Source: Anaeromicrobium sp.
Lineage (GTDB): Bacteria > Bacillota > Clostridia > Peptostreptococcales > Thermotaleaceae
Direction of reading: 5' to 3'
Assembly: GCF_025210435.1 (NCBI RefSeq)
Contig: NZ_JAOART010000142.1
Span: forward strand, 1-56,555
Length of the DNA stretch: 56,555 nt
Part shown: one piece after another, positions 37,777 to 46,115 of the stretch
Layout: each line of letters begins with the position of its first letter
Numbering within the stretch: position 1 is the first letter of the stretch
Position numbers and translations under genes: made by a program
Notes under the pieces: model-generated
Database searches by the model: none
The model's input: only the letters and a program-made list of their open reading frames with translations
Told to the model about the DNA's origin: nothing

Positions 37777-38100
37777 TTGAATCCTGCAATATGGATATCT
37801 ATATATTTACCAATGTTTGTAGTACTATTTATTTTAATACCATCTGAACATAGAATTATTACTGCTAAAATTAAGCAAAAGAAGAAAAGAGGCGTTAAAA
37901 TGTCAAATGACTTAATTAAAAGTTATATAGGTAAGGTTTGTAATATATCATCTGGTTCCTTCGGTCCTAAGTTCCAAAAAGTAAAAATTATTGAAGTGGT
38001 GGATAATTGGATTAAGGTTGAAGGAAAAGGGAAAATAGATTTGATCAATATAGACTTCATCCAAAACATTAAGATATTAGATAGCAAATATCAGAAGTAA
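37777..38100 (+). CDS. Hypothetical protein with N-terminal membrane helix
   Basis: A 107-residue protein: one membrane segment (about residues 4-22), a very basic linker (KIKQKKKRGVK) and a small C-terminal beta domain (IGKVCNISSGSFGPKFQKVK, then WIKVEGKGKIDLINIDFIQN) that resembles small Sm-like or coat-associated domains. Function unknown. The TTG at 37777 has AAAGGTG 9 bases before it; a GTG at 37765 overlaps that site. An internal ATG (VKMSNDLIK) preceded by GAGGCG could give a soluble short form. Confidence 0.55.
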   Translation: MNPAIWISIYLPMFVVLFILIPSEHRIITAKIKQKKKRGVKMSNDLIKSYIGKVCNISSGSFGPKFQKVKIIEVVDNWIKVEGKGKIDLINIDFIQNIKILDSKYQK

Positions 38101-38124
38101 TTATCATGATGAAACCATATAGAT

Positions 38125-38150
38125 AGGGAACTTTTAAAGTTCTCTTTTTT
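38125..38150 (+). terminator. Terminator
   Basis: AGGGAACTTT pairs with AAAGTTCTCT around a minimal loop, followed by six T. It resembles the terminator after carB, as if duplicated with it. Confidence 0.75.
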
Positions 38151-38257
38151 AATGTAATGGAATAAACTAAATGATTAGTTTGTATTTATTAATAAGGGAC
38201 AATTAATATGAAAATATGTAATTGGATTTGAATAATAGTATGAAGGGGGATTTTTCT

Positions 38258-38773
38258 ATGAGTTATACTACAAATGGAATACCACAGAAGTTACCCTTAA
38301 ATATGTGTAGCCTATTAAGGGAAGGATTGGTAGGGGAGATAGTAGCTATTGATGCATATGAAAGACATATGGCTCAAAGTGCAAATCCAGAGTTTAATAG
38401 GGTTTGGTCATATATTTTAAAAAGAGAGAAGATTCATTACGGAATATTTTTAGATTTGATAAGAGAATATGATCTAGTAGAATATGAAGAGTATTTAAGT
38501 GTAAAAGAAAAACTTCATGTGAAAAAGGGAAGTACTAAAAAGTGTATACTTAGACAAGATGATTCCTTATTAAATATGATTAGGGAAGATATAAAGGGAG
38601 AATGTGAGGCCATATTATTATATGAAAAGCACTTATCGATGGTAAATATACCAAAAGTGAGGAAAGCATTAGAAGGGGTAATAAGGGATGAAAAGCGTCA
38701 TGTGGAAATGTTAACATTATTATTATTAAATTATGATAAAGATTCCTATGGACCTATAAGTGTCAGGGGATAA
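38258..38773 (+). CDS. Ferritin-like diiron protein
   Basis: A 171-residue four-helix protein with ligands in the rubrerythrin/ferritin order: E27 (GEIVAIDAYERH), E57-x-x-H60, E117 (GECEAILLYEKH) and E145-x-x-H148 (RDEKRHVEM). It may serve in peroxide or oxygen defence or iron handling; some relatives are annotated as DUF2202/Coq7-like. No rubredoxin domain is present. The ATG at 38258 follows AAGGGGGA by 7 bases. Confidence 0.85.
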   Translation: MSYTTNGIPQKLPLNMCSLLREGLVGEIVAIDAYERHMAQSANPEFNRVWSYILKREKIHYGIFLDLIREYDLVEYEEYLSVKEKLHVKKGSTKKCILRQDDSLLNMIREDIKGECEAILLYEKHLSMVNIPKVRKALEGVIRDEKRHVEMLTLLLLNYDKDSYGPISVRG

Positions 38774-38878
38774 ATGAGCTAGCGCATTTTATCGAAAAAT
38801 ATCGTATTAAGGTTTGCATATATGATATATATATGATAATCTATTTTCGATAGATAAGTTGAAAGTAGGTGGTAGGAA

Positions 38879-39535
38879 GTGTTTAATAACATTGAAGCTG
38901 TAATATTTGACTTAGATGGAACCTTAGTAGATTCCATGTGGATATGGCTAGATATTGATATAGAATATTTAAAAAGAAAGAATGTGGATGTGGATAGTAT
39001 AGATCACTTAAAGTTGCAAAAGGATATAGAGGGTATGAGCTATACGGAAGTTGCCCTATATTTTAAGGATACTTTTAATCTAGAGGATTCCATAGAACAG
39101 ATAAAGGCTGATTGGCTAGATATGACTAGGGAATTTTATGCTGAGAAGATTCTATTGAAAGAAGGGGTAAAGGAACTTTTAGATAATATAAAAGATAATG
39201 AACTAAAACTTGGTGTTGCCACAAGTAATACAAGGGAATTAGTGGATGCAGTTCTTAAAAATAACGAAATACATGATTATTTTGAGATTATAAGAACTTC
39301 ATGTGAAGTTGAAAAGGGAAAGCCCCATCCTCACATATATTTAAAGGTTGCAGAGGATTTAGGTGTAGATCCACAAAACTGCCTTGCCTTTGAAGATACC
39401 CACGCAGGTGTATTGGCAGCTAAAAGTGCAGGTATGAAAGTATTTGCCATAGCAGATGAAACTTCACTACCTTTTAAAGAGGACATTATGAAGGATGCAG
39501 ATAGATATTTAAATGGATACCATGAAATTGCTTAA
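38879..39535 (+). CDS. HAD family phosphatase, beta-phosphoglucomutase-like
   Basis: A 218-residue HAD subfamily IA protein. Motif I is FDLDGTLVDSMW (nucleophile Asp 11), the helical cap spans about 18-90, motif II is VATSNTR, motif III is around EKGKPHP, and motif IV is AFEDTHAGVLAA. It probably dephosphorylates a small sugar phosphate or nucleotide. The GTG at 38879 follows AGGTGG. A terminator follows. Confidence 0.92.
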   Translation: MFNNIEAVIFDLDGTLVDSMWIWLDIDIEYLKRKNVDVDSIDHLKLQKDIEGMSYTEVALYFKDTFNLEDSIEQIKADWLDMTREFYAEKILLKEGVKELLDNIKDNELKLGVATSNTRELVDAVLKNNEIHDYFEIIRTSCEVEKGKPHPHIYLKVAEDLGVDPQNCLAFEDTHAGVLAAKSAGMKVFAIADETSLPFKEDIMKDADRYLNGYHEIA

Positions 39536-39560
39536 AAGTCGAGCTTAAAAGCTCGGCTTT
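39535..39560 (+). terminator. Terminator of the HAD gene
   Basis: AAGTCGAGCTT pairs with AAGCTCGGCTT and is followed by a short T-rich stretch. Confidence 0.8.
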
Positions 39561-39606
39561 AATAATGATAAATTGGGAAAACTATATCCAATATAAATGT
39601 ATGTGG

Positions 39607-39768
39607 GCCTACTTCAGGAAAATATATTGAAATTTTTTCCATTGAAGTCCTTGTCACAAGCGAAAGTGTGAATCTTCGTAGATAGGTTCATGAGTCATGT
39701 TCAAGTAGCATAGGATGTTGTGACGTTCCCGGGTTCCAAAAATTTTCAATATATTTTCCCTTGTAGGC
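39607..39768 (+). repeat. Dispersed hairpin repeat, copy 3 (complete)
   Basis: The same layout as copy 2: left arm GCCTACTTCAGGAAAATATA, inner GTCACAA/TTGTGAC pair, right arm ending TTTTCCCTTGTAGGC, then AAGTTACTGTA. It lies 70 bases before rlmD and in the same orientation. One arm base change (TTGTAGGC for TTATAGGC) and CCCGGG for CCAGGG in the interior mark slow divergence. Confidence 0.88.
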
Positions 39769-39839
39769 AAGTTACTGTACAGGGAAAGATTAGGATTGAA
39801 AAATTTATAGATATGAAGATCAGTTAAAAGGAGAATAAT

Positions 39840-41204
39840 ATGAAAAAGAAATCCATAATTGAAATAAAAATTGAAGAAGTAGAATTTCCTTCAAAGGGAA
39901 TCGGTTATTACGAAGGTAAGAAAATATATGTAAAAAATGGTATCGTAGGCCAAGTTGTAAAGGTATATATTAAAAAGGTAAGAAAAGAATATGCAGAGGG
40001 AAAACTGTTAGAAGTTATAAGTAGGTCTGAAAATGAAAGGGATTCTTTTTGTCCTCACTTTGGTCTATGTGGTGGATGTGCTAACCAAACGGTTGAGTAT
40101 GATGACCAAGTAAAATTAAAGGAAAAGCTAGTTAAAAAGCTTCTTGATGATGCGGGAGTAAAAGGATATGAATTTGAAGGAATAGAAAAAAGTCCTGAAG
40201 TCTATGAATATAGAAATAAGATGGAGTATTCCTTTGGAGATGAAACAAAGGGTGGTATACTAAATCTTGGAATGCACAAAAGAGGATCTTTCCAATCTGT
40301 AGTAACGGTAGATCAGTGTAAATTAGTAGACGATGATTTTAATAAGATATTAAAGACAGCTCTAGATTATTTTAGAGAAAGACAAGTTCCACACTACAAT
40401 GCTAAAACTCACCAAGGATTTTTGAGACACTTTATTGTTAGAAAAGCTAAAGGAACTAAAGAGATATTAGTAAATTTAGTTACTTCAACTCAAATGGATA
40501 TGGATATGAGTCAATTAGTTGAAATGACTAAGAATTTAGATTTAGATGGTAAGTTAGTTGGATATTTACATACTTTTAATGACAACTTATCTGATTGTGT
40601 AACTAATGAAAAATTAGAAATATTATATGGAAGAGACTATTTCTACGAAGAAATATTAGGTCTTAAGTTTAAAATATCAGCCTTTTCATTCTTCCAAACA
40701 AATCCACTTGGAGCGGAAAAACTATACTCTATAGCTATGGACTATATGGGAGATGCAAAGGACAAGGTTGTATATGACCTATATTGCGGAACAGGAACTA
40801 TAGGACAGATCGCATCAACTCGTTCTAAAGAAGTATATGGTATAGAACTTATTGAGGAAGCAGTTGAAGCTGCTAATGAAAATGCCAAGTTAAATGGACT
40901 TACTAATTGTCAATTTATAGCTGGGGATGTATTTGAGAAGTTAGATGAATTGGCTAAAAAGCCAGAGGTTATTATTGTAGACCCACCAAGGGTAGGTATT
41001 AATCCAAAGGCACTTAAGAAGATATTAAGGTATAAGTGTAAGGAGATTGTGTATGTATCTTGCAATCCAAAGTCACTAGCCGAGAATTTGGCTGATATGC
41101 AGGAGTATGGATATAAGGTTAAGAAGGTGAGATGCATGGACATGTTCCCTCATACGCCTCATGTTGAGACAGTAGTGAGGATAGAGAAGGCGTTGTCTAA
41201 GTAA
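39840..41204 (+). CDS. rlmD: 23S rRNA (uracil-C5) methyltransferase RlmD/RlmCD-type
   Basis: A 454-residue SAM-dependent enzyme that methylates a uracil in 23S rRNA. An N-terminal TRAM domain (about 1-60) precedes an iron-sulfur Cys set (C71, C77, C80 in CPHFGLCGGC). The SAM site is VVYDLYCGTGTIG, and the nucleophilic Cys 408 lies in VYVSCNPKSL. Firmicute members often act on two uracils (RlmCD). The last two codons and stop (TCT AAG TAA) are contributed by the TGTCTAAG end of the Tn7-like element, so the protein end is altered by a few residues. The ATG follows AGGAG. Confidence 0.93.
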   Translation: MKKKSIIEIKIEEVEFPSKGIGYYEGKKIYVKNGIVGQVVKVYIKKVRKEYAEGKLLEVISRSENERDSFCPHFGLCGGCANQTVEYDDQVKLKEKLVKKLLDDAGVKGYEFEGIEKSPEVYEYRNKMEYSFGDETKGGILNLGMHKRGSFQSVVTVDQCKLVDDDFNKILKTALDYFRERQVPHYNAKTHQGFLRHFIVRKAKGTKEILVNLVTSTQMDMDMSQLVEMTKNLDLDGKLVGYLHTFNDNLSDCVTNEKLEILYGRDYFYEEILGLKFKISAFSFFQTNPLGAEKLYSIAMDYMGDAKDKVVYDLYCGTGTIGQIASTRSKEVYGIELIEEAVEAANENAKLNGLTNCQFIAGDVFEKLDELAKKPEVIIVDPPRVGINPKALKKILRYKCKEIVYVSCNPKSLAENLADMQEYGYKVKKVRCMDMFPHTPHVETVVRIEKALSK

Positions 41205-41262
41205 AACAAACCCTTTCATTTTAAAATAAACTCTTTGCATTTTTAAAATAAAGTTTTGTAAT
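41194..41262 (+). repeat. Transposon end on the rlmD side with two TnsB-like sites
   Basis: TGTCTAAG starts the end inside rlmD. TTTTAAAATAAA occurs at 41219 and 41241, exactly 22 bases apart, within two similar 22-bp units (CATTTTAAAATAAACTCTTT and CATTTTTAAAATAAAGTTTT). Tn7 TnsB sites are also about 22 bp. Confidence 0.8.
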
Positions 41263-41328
41263 GAAAGAGTTTGTCTGATATAGGGGCAAAAAATGGAAGT
41301 AAAAATGGAAATATGAATAGAATTATTA

Positions 41329-41373
41329 AGGGGAAAGAATCATGGTTTAAGCCTTGAATCTAGCCCCTTTTTT
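41329..41373 (+). terminator. Terminator inside the transposon end
   Basis: AAGGGG and TAGCCCCTT bound a long stem with an inner ATCATGGTTT/AAGCCTTGAAT part and a run of T. It now ends rlmD transcription and insulates the cargo. The same hairpin lies in the second end copy at 54599-54643. Confidence 0.8.
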
Positions 41374-41489
41374 ATCTTTATATATACATTTGAAGGTAAA
41401 TTTGTTATGAAATTATGGAAAAATTTAGTTTATTAGATTACAATATATATATAAGAATTTTATAGAAAAAACTTATAAAAGGTGATATA

Positions 41490-42212
41490 ATGGCTAAATT
41501 TACTTCTAAAGCATTAAAAATTGTGAAAGACTATTTTGATGAAGGAAAATTTATTATTCAAGAGGGCAGAATATATAAAAAATATGCGAATTATTACTCT
41601 ATAACAGTTGATGGTAAAGGATATTCTATAATGACCAAAAAAATTATAAAGTTCTTAGAAGATGGTATTTGGATTTCGAGGTCTAGAAAAGTGACTTCAA
41701 AAGTGCTTTCAACTATAAAAGAAAAATATGATAATAAAGAAATAATTATCAGAAATAATTGTATTTATAAAAAATATGGAGGAAAACATCAAAGAGGTTA
41801 CATTCATTTTTGGAGTACAATTGAAGGAATTAAGTATAGAACTTTTGCTCATAAAATAATATATTTTTTACATTATGGGATATGGGATGATGTAAATGTA
41901 ATAAATCATTTAGATGGCAATAAAGAAAATAATAGAATTGAAAATTTAGAATTAATTTCCCAATTTGAAAATGTACTTTATTCATTAAGAAATGATGAAA
42001 TTATTTTTTATATAGACTTTATTGATGATGTGACTAGAGCGAAATATAGATTAGATGGAACACTATGGAAAATATTTAAGGAAGAAGCATATTCTAATGC
42101 TAGAAGAAATGTTTTAAATAGTTATCCGCATGATATTTTAGATTATGAAGCATGGAGAAACTGTAATACTTTTGAAGAATATGAAGAATATATTAACAAG
42201 AATAGAAAATAA
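41490..42212 (+). CDS. HNH endonuclease-like protein with duplicated N-terminal module
   Basis: A 240-residue cargo protein. Residues about 5-60 and 69-130 are two copies of a module: SKxLxxxxxYxxxxxxI, then IYKKY, then a hydrophobic helix ending in GIW. An HNH_3-type motif follows: H121 (FAHKIIYFL), N139-H140 and NNRIENLEL (about 147-155). Such proteins are phage or homing endonucleases, but the role here could be defence or an orphan. The start has AAAGGTG upstream. It is the first gene after the transposon end. Confidence 0.75.
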   Translation: MAKFTSKALKIVKDYFDEGKFIIQEGRIYKKYANYYSITVDGKGYSIMTKKIIKFLEDGIWISRSRKVTSKVLSTIKEKYDNKEIIIRNNCIYKKYGGKHQRGYIHFWSTIEGIKYRTFAHKIIYFLHYGIWDDVNVINHLDGNKENNRIENLELISQFENVLYSLRNDEIIFYIDFIDDVTRAKYRLDGTLWKIFKEEAYSNARRNVLNSYPHDILDYEAWRNCNTFEEYEEYINKNRK

Positions 42213-42328
42213 GAAGGTTTTGAGAGTTGAACATATAACAGAATTTAGAAAAATTGTATTAATTGGAGTTATGTGATAAAAATAAAAATCTAAAATTCAT
42301 CTGAAATTTTAAAAGGGGGAAGAAAGCT

Positions 42329-43356
42329 ATCGGTAATATTTATAATAGACTATTAAGGTTATATAGAAAAAATAAAGATTCTGGGAAAACACCATTAGAA
42401 GATTATACTACAGAGATTTTAGTAGGCTTGCTTCAAGAAAATCCTAATATACTTAATGATTTTGTAAATAATGTATTAGAAATTGCAGGAGATAATTTTC
42501 GAGTACAGTCTCAAAGAAAATTTTATTTAAAAAATGATACTGATTGCATAGTTGATATTGTATTGGAAAATGATTATACAATCTGTTTCATTGAAAATAA
42601 GGTCAATTCTACAGAAGGTGATAGACAGCTAGAAAGATATGGCAAGATTCTTGACAATATACTGAAAGAGGAAAACAAGAGTGTTTATTTGAGATATTGC
42701 ACCAAATATTATGATAAAAAAACATTACCAATATAGATTTTAAGCAGTTCAGATGGATGAATGTCTATAAATTTTTAAAAAGATATGAAGATAACAAAAT
42801 AGTTAGACAATTTTTAGATTTTATGAGGAGTGAGGAAATGTCTAGTGCAGGAGAGTTTAACTTTCAAGATATGATAGTTTTAAGTAATGTTAATTATACC
42901 TTTTCAAAAATAAATGAATGCTTTGATAATGTAAGAAGTATGTTGGCAGATAGTTTTGGAGTATCAAAACAGACATCTACTGTAAAACAGATTAATGAGA
43001 GTAATGGTTGTTGGTTATGGGTAGAACAAGTATTTGGACAAGGATATTCGGAAGTATATGTGGGATTCTCTATTTCGGCAAATGAGGGAAAAATAATCCC
43101 TAATTTGATGGTAGGTATAAAGTGTAAAAAAAACAATGATAATTGTAGTAAGTTTAATGAAATTATAGAAGATGATGATAGTGTTTTTGATTGTATATAT
43201 GTAGGTAATGATGGAAGTAATGCATGGTTTAAAGAACCACTTTCTAAATTTATATCTAGTGAAAATCAGCTAGCCGAAATACAGGAATGGTTTGTAAAAA
43301 AGTTAGAGGAGTTAGATGAATTTAGAAAAAATACTAGTGAATTGGATTGGAAATAG
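42329..43356 (+). pseudogene. PD-(D/E)XK nuclease family protein, frameshifted, ATC start
   Basis: Reading GNIYNRLLRLYRKNKD from an ATC at 42329 (AAGGGGG 9 bases upstream) gives the usual family N-terminus. The nuclease core is VDIVLENDYTICFIENK, with D76, E89 and K91 as catalytic residues. At 42716-42722 a run of seven A shifts the frame and stops it at 42736; one A fewer would join it to the next frame, which continues DFKQFRWMNVYKFLKRYED through to 43356. The restored protein is about 342 residues. It is either broken, rescued by slippage on the A run, or a sequence error. Such proteins are common defence genes. Confidence 0.75.
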
Positions 43357-43436
43357 GAGTTTGCGTATATGAAATTATAATTTTTTATTTAAATACATGA
43401 GTATGTATAATTGAACATAATGGAAAGGATATCTAA

Positions 43437-44309
43437 ATGAAAAATATTGTGAAGATAGATAGCAATAATATATATCAGTCATTTGTGGATAATTTCGGTA
43501 TAAATAAAGGCGTTGTTGAGGAGTATATTTACTCTAATTTAAGAGAACTATTATGTGTAGACAGTGTGAAAGAAATAAATGTGCAAAAATTTATAAATTA
43601 TATTATAAGTAAATCCAGTGATTCTATTAAAAGTGTAGAAGATGTTTATATTGATAAAATAACTATTTCACATTTAACAACTAGAAAAAATAAAAAAGAA
43701 TTAGAGAATAATCCAATAAGAAATTTATTTAATGTATTAACTGAATCAACGACGCTACAAAAACATTTTGCTAAGCATAATATTATATTTAAAAAATATA
43801 AAGGAATTTTAAGAATATATAATGATGGAATACTAGTTGATTTTAGTGATTATTATAATAAGTCAAATGGACCAACAGCTAGAATGATTTCAAGAAGGTT
43901 TGAAGGAAATAGTTTTTATGGGCCAGATAAATGTGTCAATGGATTCTTATTCAATAAAGAGCTTGAATCAAATGGAAATGTAAGACATATTCAATATTAT
44001 CCAGAGATACTTGAAAATATTGCTAGAGTAATAAAAAAGAATGAATTAATAAACGATTGGCAATATCAAAATAAAACTTTTAAAGTGACTTTTTGGGTAG
44101 ATGTAAATAATCTTACATTTGATAATAATAAATATTTAAATTATAAAAGAAAAGTATTTCTGATATACAGATATTTATTATATTTTTTGATTAAAGATAT
44201 GTATTCAAATTGGGATGGACATGATAACCCAATTATACGACTTAAAGATGGAATAGATGTGAGCAGCAAAGATATTTATTTGATTGAAGAGATTAAGGAG
44301 CGAATTTAA
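43437..44309 (+). CDS. Cargo protein of unknown function, 290 residues
   Basis: A soluble, AT-biased protein with no family recognised. GGAAAGG precedes the ATG. It has basic stretches (LTTRKNKKELENNPIRN) and an aromatic middle part (RRFEGNSFYGPDKCVNGFLF). It sits between a nuclease gene and further unknown cargo, so a role in defence or in the element is possible but unsupported. Confidence 0.65.
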   Translation: MKNIVKIDSNNIYQSFVDNFGINKGVVEEYIYSNLRELLCVDSVKEINVQKFINYIISKSSDSIKSVEDVYIDKITISHLTTRKNKKELENNPIRNLFNVLTESTTLQKHFAKHNIIFKKYKGILRIYNDGILVDFSDYYNKSNGPTARMISRRFEGNSFYGPDKCVNGFLFNKELESNGNVRHIQYYPEILENIARVIKKNELINDWQYQNKTFKVTFWVDVNNLTFDNNKYLNYKRKVFLIYRYLLYFLIKDMYSNWDGHDNPIIRLKDGIDVSSKDIYLIEEIKERI

Positions 44310-44404
44310 GTTATACTATATAACCCAAAGTATTGATAATTAAAAAATATATATAAGTTCCAGAGTGTGGTAATTACAATAATTAGTGCTGATTTATGGA
44401 AATA

Positions 44405-44468
44405 AGCGGTATAATAAAGTTATATCCAATAAAAAAATAATATAGATATAGAGGGGTCTTTTCATAGA
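44405..44468 (+). repeat. Duplicated cargo upstream sequence, copy A
   Basis: AGCGGTATAATAAAGTTATA, then GATATAGAGGGGTCTTTTCA and TAG are shared with 45687-45752. TATAAT could be a -10 box. Confidence 0.7.
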
Positions 44469-44497
44469 AGAAGTTTACCACTTAAATAAGCGGTAGG

Positions 44498-44686
44498 GTG
44501 CCCTGCTTAGGACAGTTGCTTCAGAGAATGGAAGAAGATGATGCGATATATGCCATAGCAGTAACAGATATTCCTCAATATTATAATCAATGTAAACAGA
44601 TAAAGAGATGGTTACTACAAAATTTAAATATTTATTTTATATTTGTAAGTATAGATAAAGATGTTAAAATATTAATACCAAAGTGA
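44498..44686 (+). pseudogene. C-terminal fragment of a lost cargo gene
   Basis: A 62-residue open stretch from GTG with no ribosome site. GQLLQRMEEDDAIYAIAV followed by a hydrophobic strand (IYFIFVSIDKD) resembles the last part of restriction-like nucleases with a Q-x-x-x-Y type helix, seen by pattern only. The start of the gene is missing. Confidence 0.4.
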
Positions 44687-44767
44687 TGAACTATAAGAAT
44701 AGTAAAATGAAACTTTGCATTATTTAGTTTTATTTGTAATGAATATAATCTAGGGGGAATAAGTGTT

Positions 44768-45652
44768 ATGGGTATGATTGAATATAGAGATTATGCAGAT
44801 ATTAAAAAAATTCTAGAGCTTTATATTTCTAAAAATAATAATCAAGTTGTAGCGGACTTACTTTCATTCTATTTTTTCGATGAAATAATACATATTGAAG
44901 AGAAAAATGGATTTTTTAAATTATATTGGAAAAATTATGATATACAAAATATGGATGAGGTAATTGATATTTTTCAAGCACATTATATATATTTGGGAGG
45001 ACAGATTGAAAAAATAAAAGTAGTTAATATGGATGGAAGAGAATATATAGTTATTAAAATGTTCAGAATGGAACATAGAGATATAAGAAGGAGTTTAGGA
45101 CTTCCGAATAATCATCCGATTGTATCAAGTAGTGCTGACTTTTTTTCAGAATTGAGATATATTAAGAACAATAAAGTTTATCAATGTATTATAAATGATA
45201 TGCCTTTTTTTAGTGTGGTTTTAACTCGCAAACCAGGTCCTAATATTGAATATACAACAGATTTTCTTAGATTTATGAATTTAATAGATATTGAAGAACA
45301 GGTAGAATCAATAAAAAGTGATGCTAAGAACACAAATAAATATGATTATATGAAAATTAGTAATATGGGAAATTCATTGAGAGTTCTATTGGAGAGAGCA
45401 TTAAAGTTCTATAATATTAACCTAAATAGTAATTATATTACAACTGCTAATTATAGAAAGAAAACATTAAATCAGCTTGAACAAGATGTTAAAAAAAATA
45501 ACACCAATATGGATAAGTTAATTGAACAGAAAAAAAGATGGATAATGAATGATTATTCCCATGATTCTGGCAGTCGTCCTAATTTAAATGATATAGAGAT
45601 GTTAGCAGACTATATAATAAATATATTATATGCAATGGCAGAAGATTTATAG
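44768..45652 (+). CDS. Cargo protein of unknown function, possible HEPN-like C-terminus
   Basis: A 294-residue protein. The first 190 residues are unrecognised (DYADIKKILELYISKNNNQV and onward). The last 90 are helical: SNMGNSLRVLLERALKFY, a Lys-rich linker, and YSHDSGSRPNLNDIEMLADY near the end, a layout like the final helices of HEPN/DUF4145 proteins, in which H-x-x-G is common. No RxxxxH motif is seen, so the link is weak. GGGGG lies 10 bases before the ATG. Confidence 0.6.
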   Translation: MGMIEYRDYADIKKILELYISKNNNQVVADLLSFYFFDEIIHIEEKNGFFKLYWKNYDIQNMDEVIDIFQAHYIYLGGQIEKIKVVNMDGREYIVIKMFRMEHRDIRRSLGLPNNHPIVSSSADFFSELRYIKNNKVYQCIINDMPFFSVVLTRKPGPNIEYTTDFLRFMNLIDIEEQVESIKSDAKNTNKYDYMKISNMGNSLRVLLERALKFYNINLNSNYITTANYRKKTLNQLEQDVKKNNTNMDKLIEQKKRWIMNDYSHDSGSRPNLNDIEMLADYIINILYAMAEDL

Positions 45653-45686
45653 TGTTTTAGGTAAAGGCTACAAAAATACATTTTGA

Positions 45687-45752
45687 AGCGGTATAATAAA
45701 GTTATATCAATTTATAATAAAATAATTTGAATATAGAGGTGTCTTTTCATAG
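45687..45752 (+). repeat. Duplicated cargo upstream sequence, copy B
   Basis: The same block as 44405-44468, 1.28 kb downstream, before the small membrane gene. The middle A/T tract differs. Confidence 0.7.
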
Positions 45753-45841
45753 ATGCAATTATTACTTTAAAAAAAGTGACTAATTTGCAGATATGGAAAG
45801 GCATCTTTTGTTTTATCTGTGAAGAAATGAGGTGATTAATC

Positions 45842-46111
45842 ATGAGCGAGTTAGCCTATTTTGTTAATTGTGCTTGTAGCATCGCTCTAATAGTTTTTAA
45901 CATCTACATTGAAAATAAGTACTTTAAAGATGATAAAAAGAGAAACAAAATTTATATAACAATTGATATATCAAATCCATTGCATATTCTTACGTTTATT
46001 ATGCTGATATCTTTAATAGTAATGAGTCCGATTATATGGTTCCTAGCAATTACATATGGAATTATAATTCTTTGGTGGGCATATAAACGTAATAAAAAAT
46101 GTAAGAAGTAA
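45842..46111 (+). CDS. Small membrane protein upstream of tnsA
   Basis: An 89-residue protein with a helix at about 5-23 and two more at about 49-80, ending in a basic tail (KRNKKCKK). GAGGTGATT precedes the ATG. It lies 4 bases before tnsA, so it may be translated with the transposition genes. No family recognised. Confidence 0.6.
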   Translation: MSELAYFVNCACSIALIVFNIYIENKYFKDDKKRNKIYITIDISNPLHILTFIMLISLIVMSPIIWFLAITYGIIILWWAYKRNKKCKK

Positions 46112-46115
46112 AAGC

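Noticed and set aside
41160-41204. rlmD as a truncated pseudogene
   Set aside because: All catalytic motifs are present, and only the last residues come from the transposon end.
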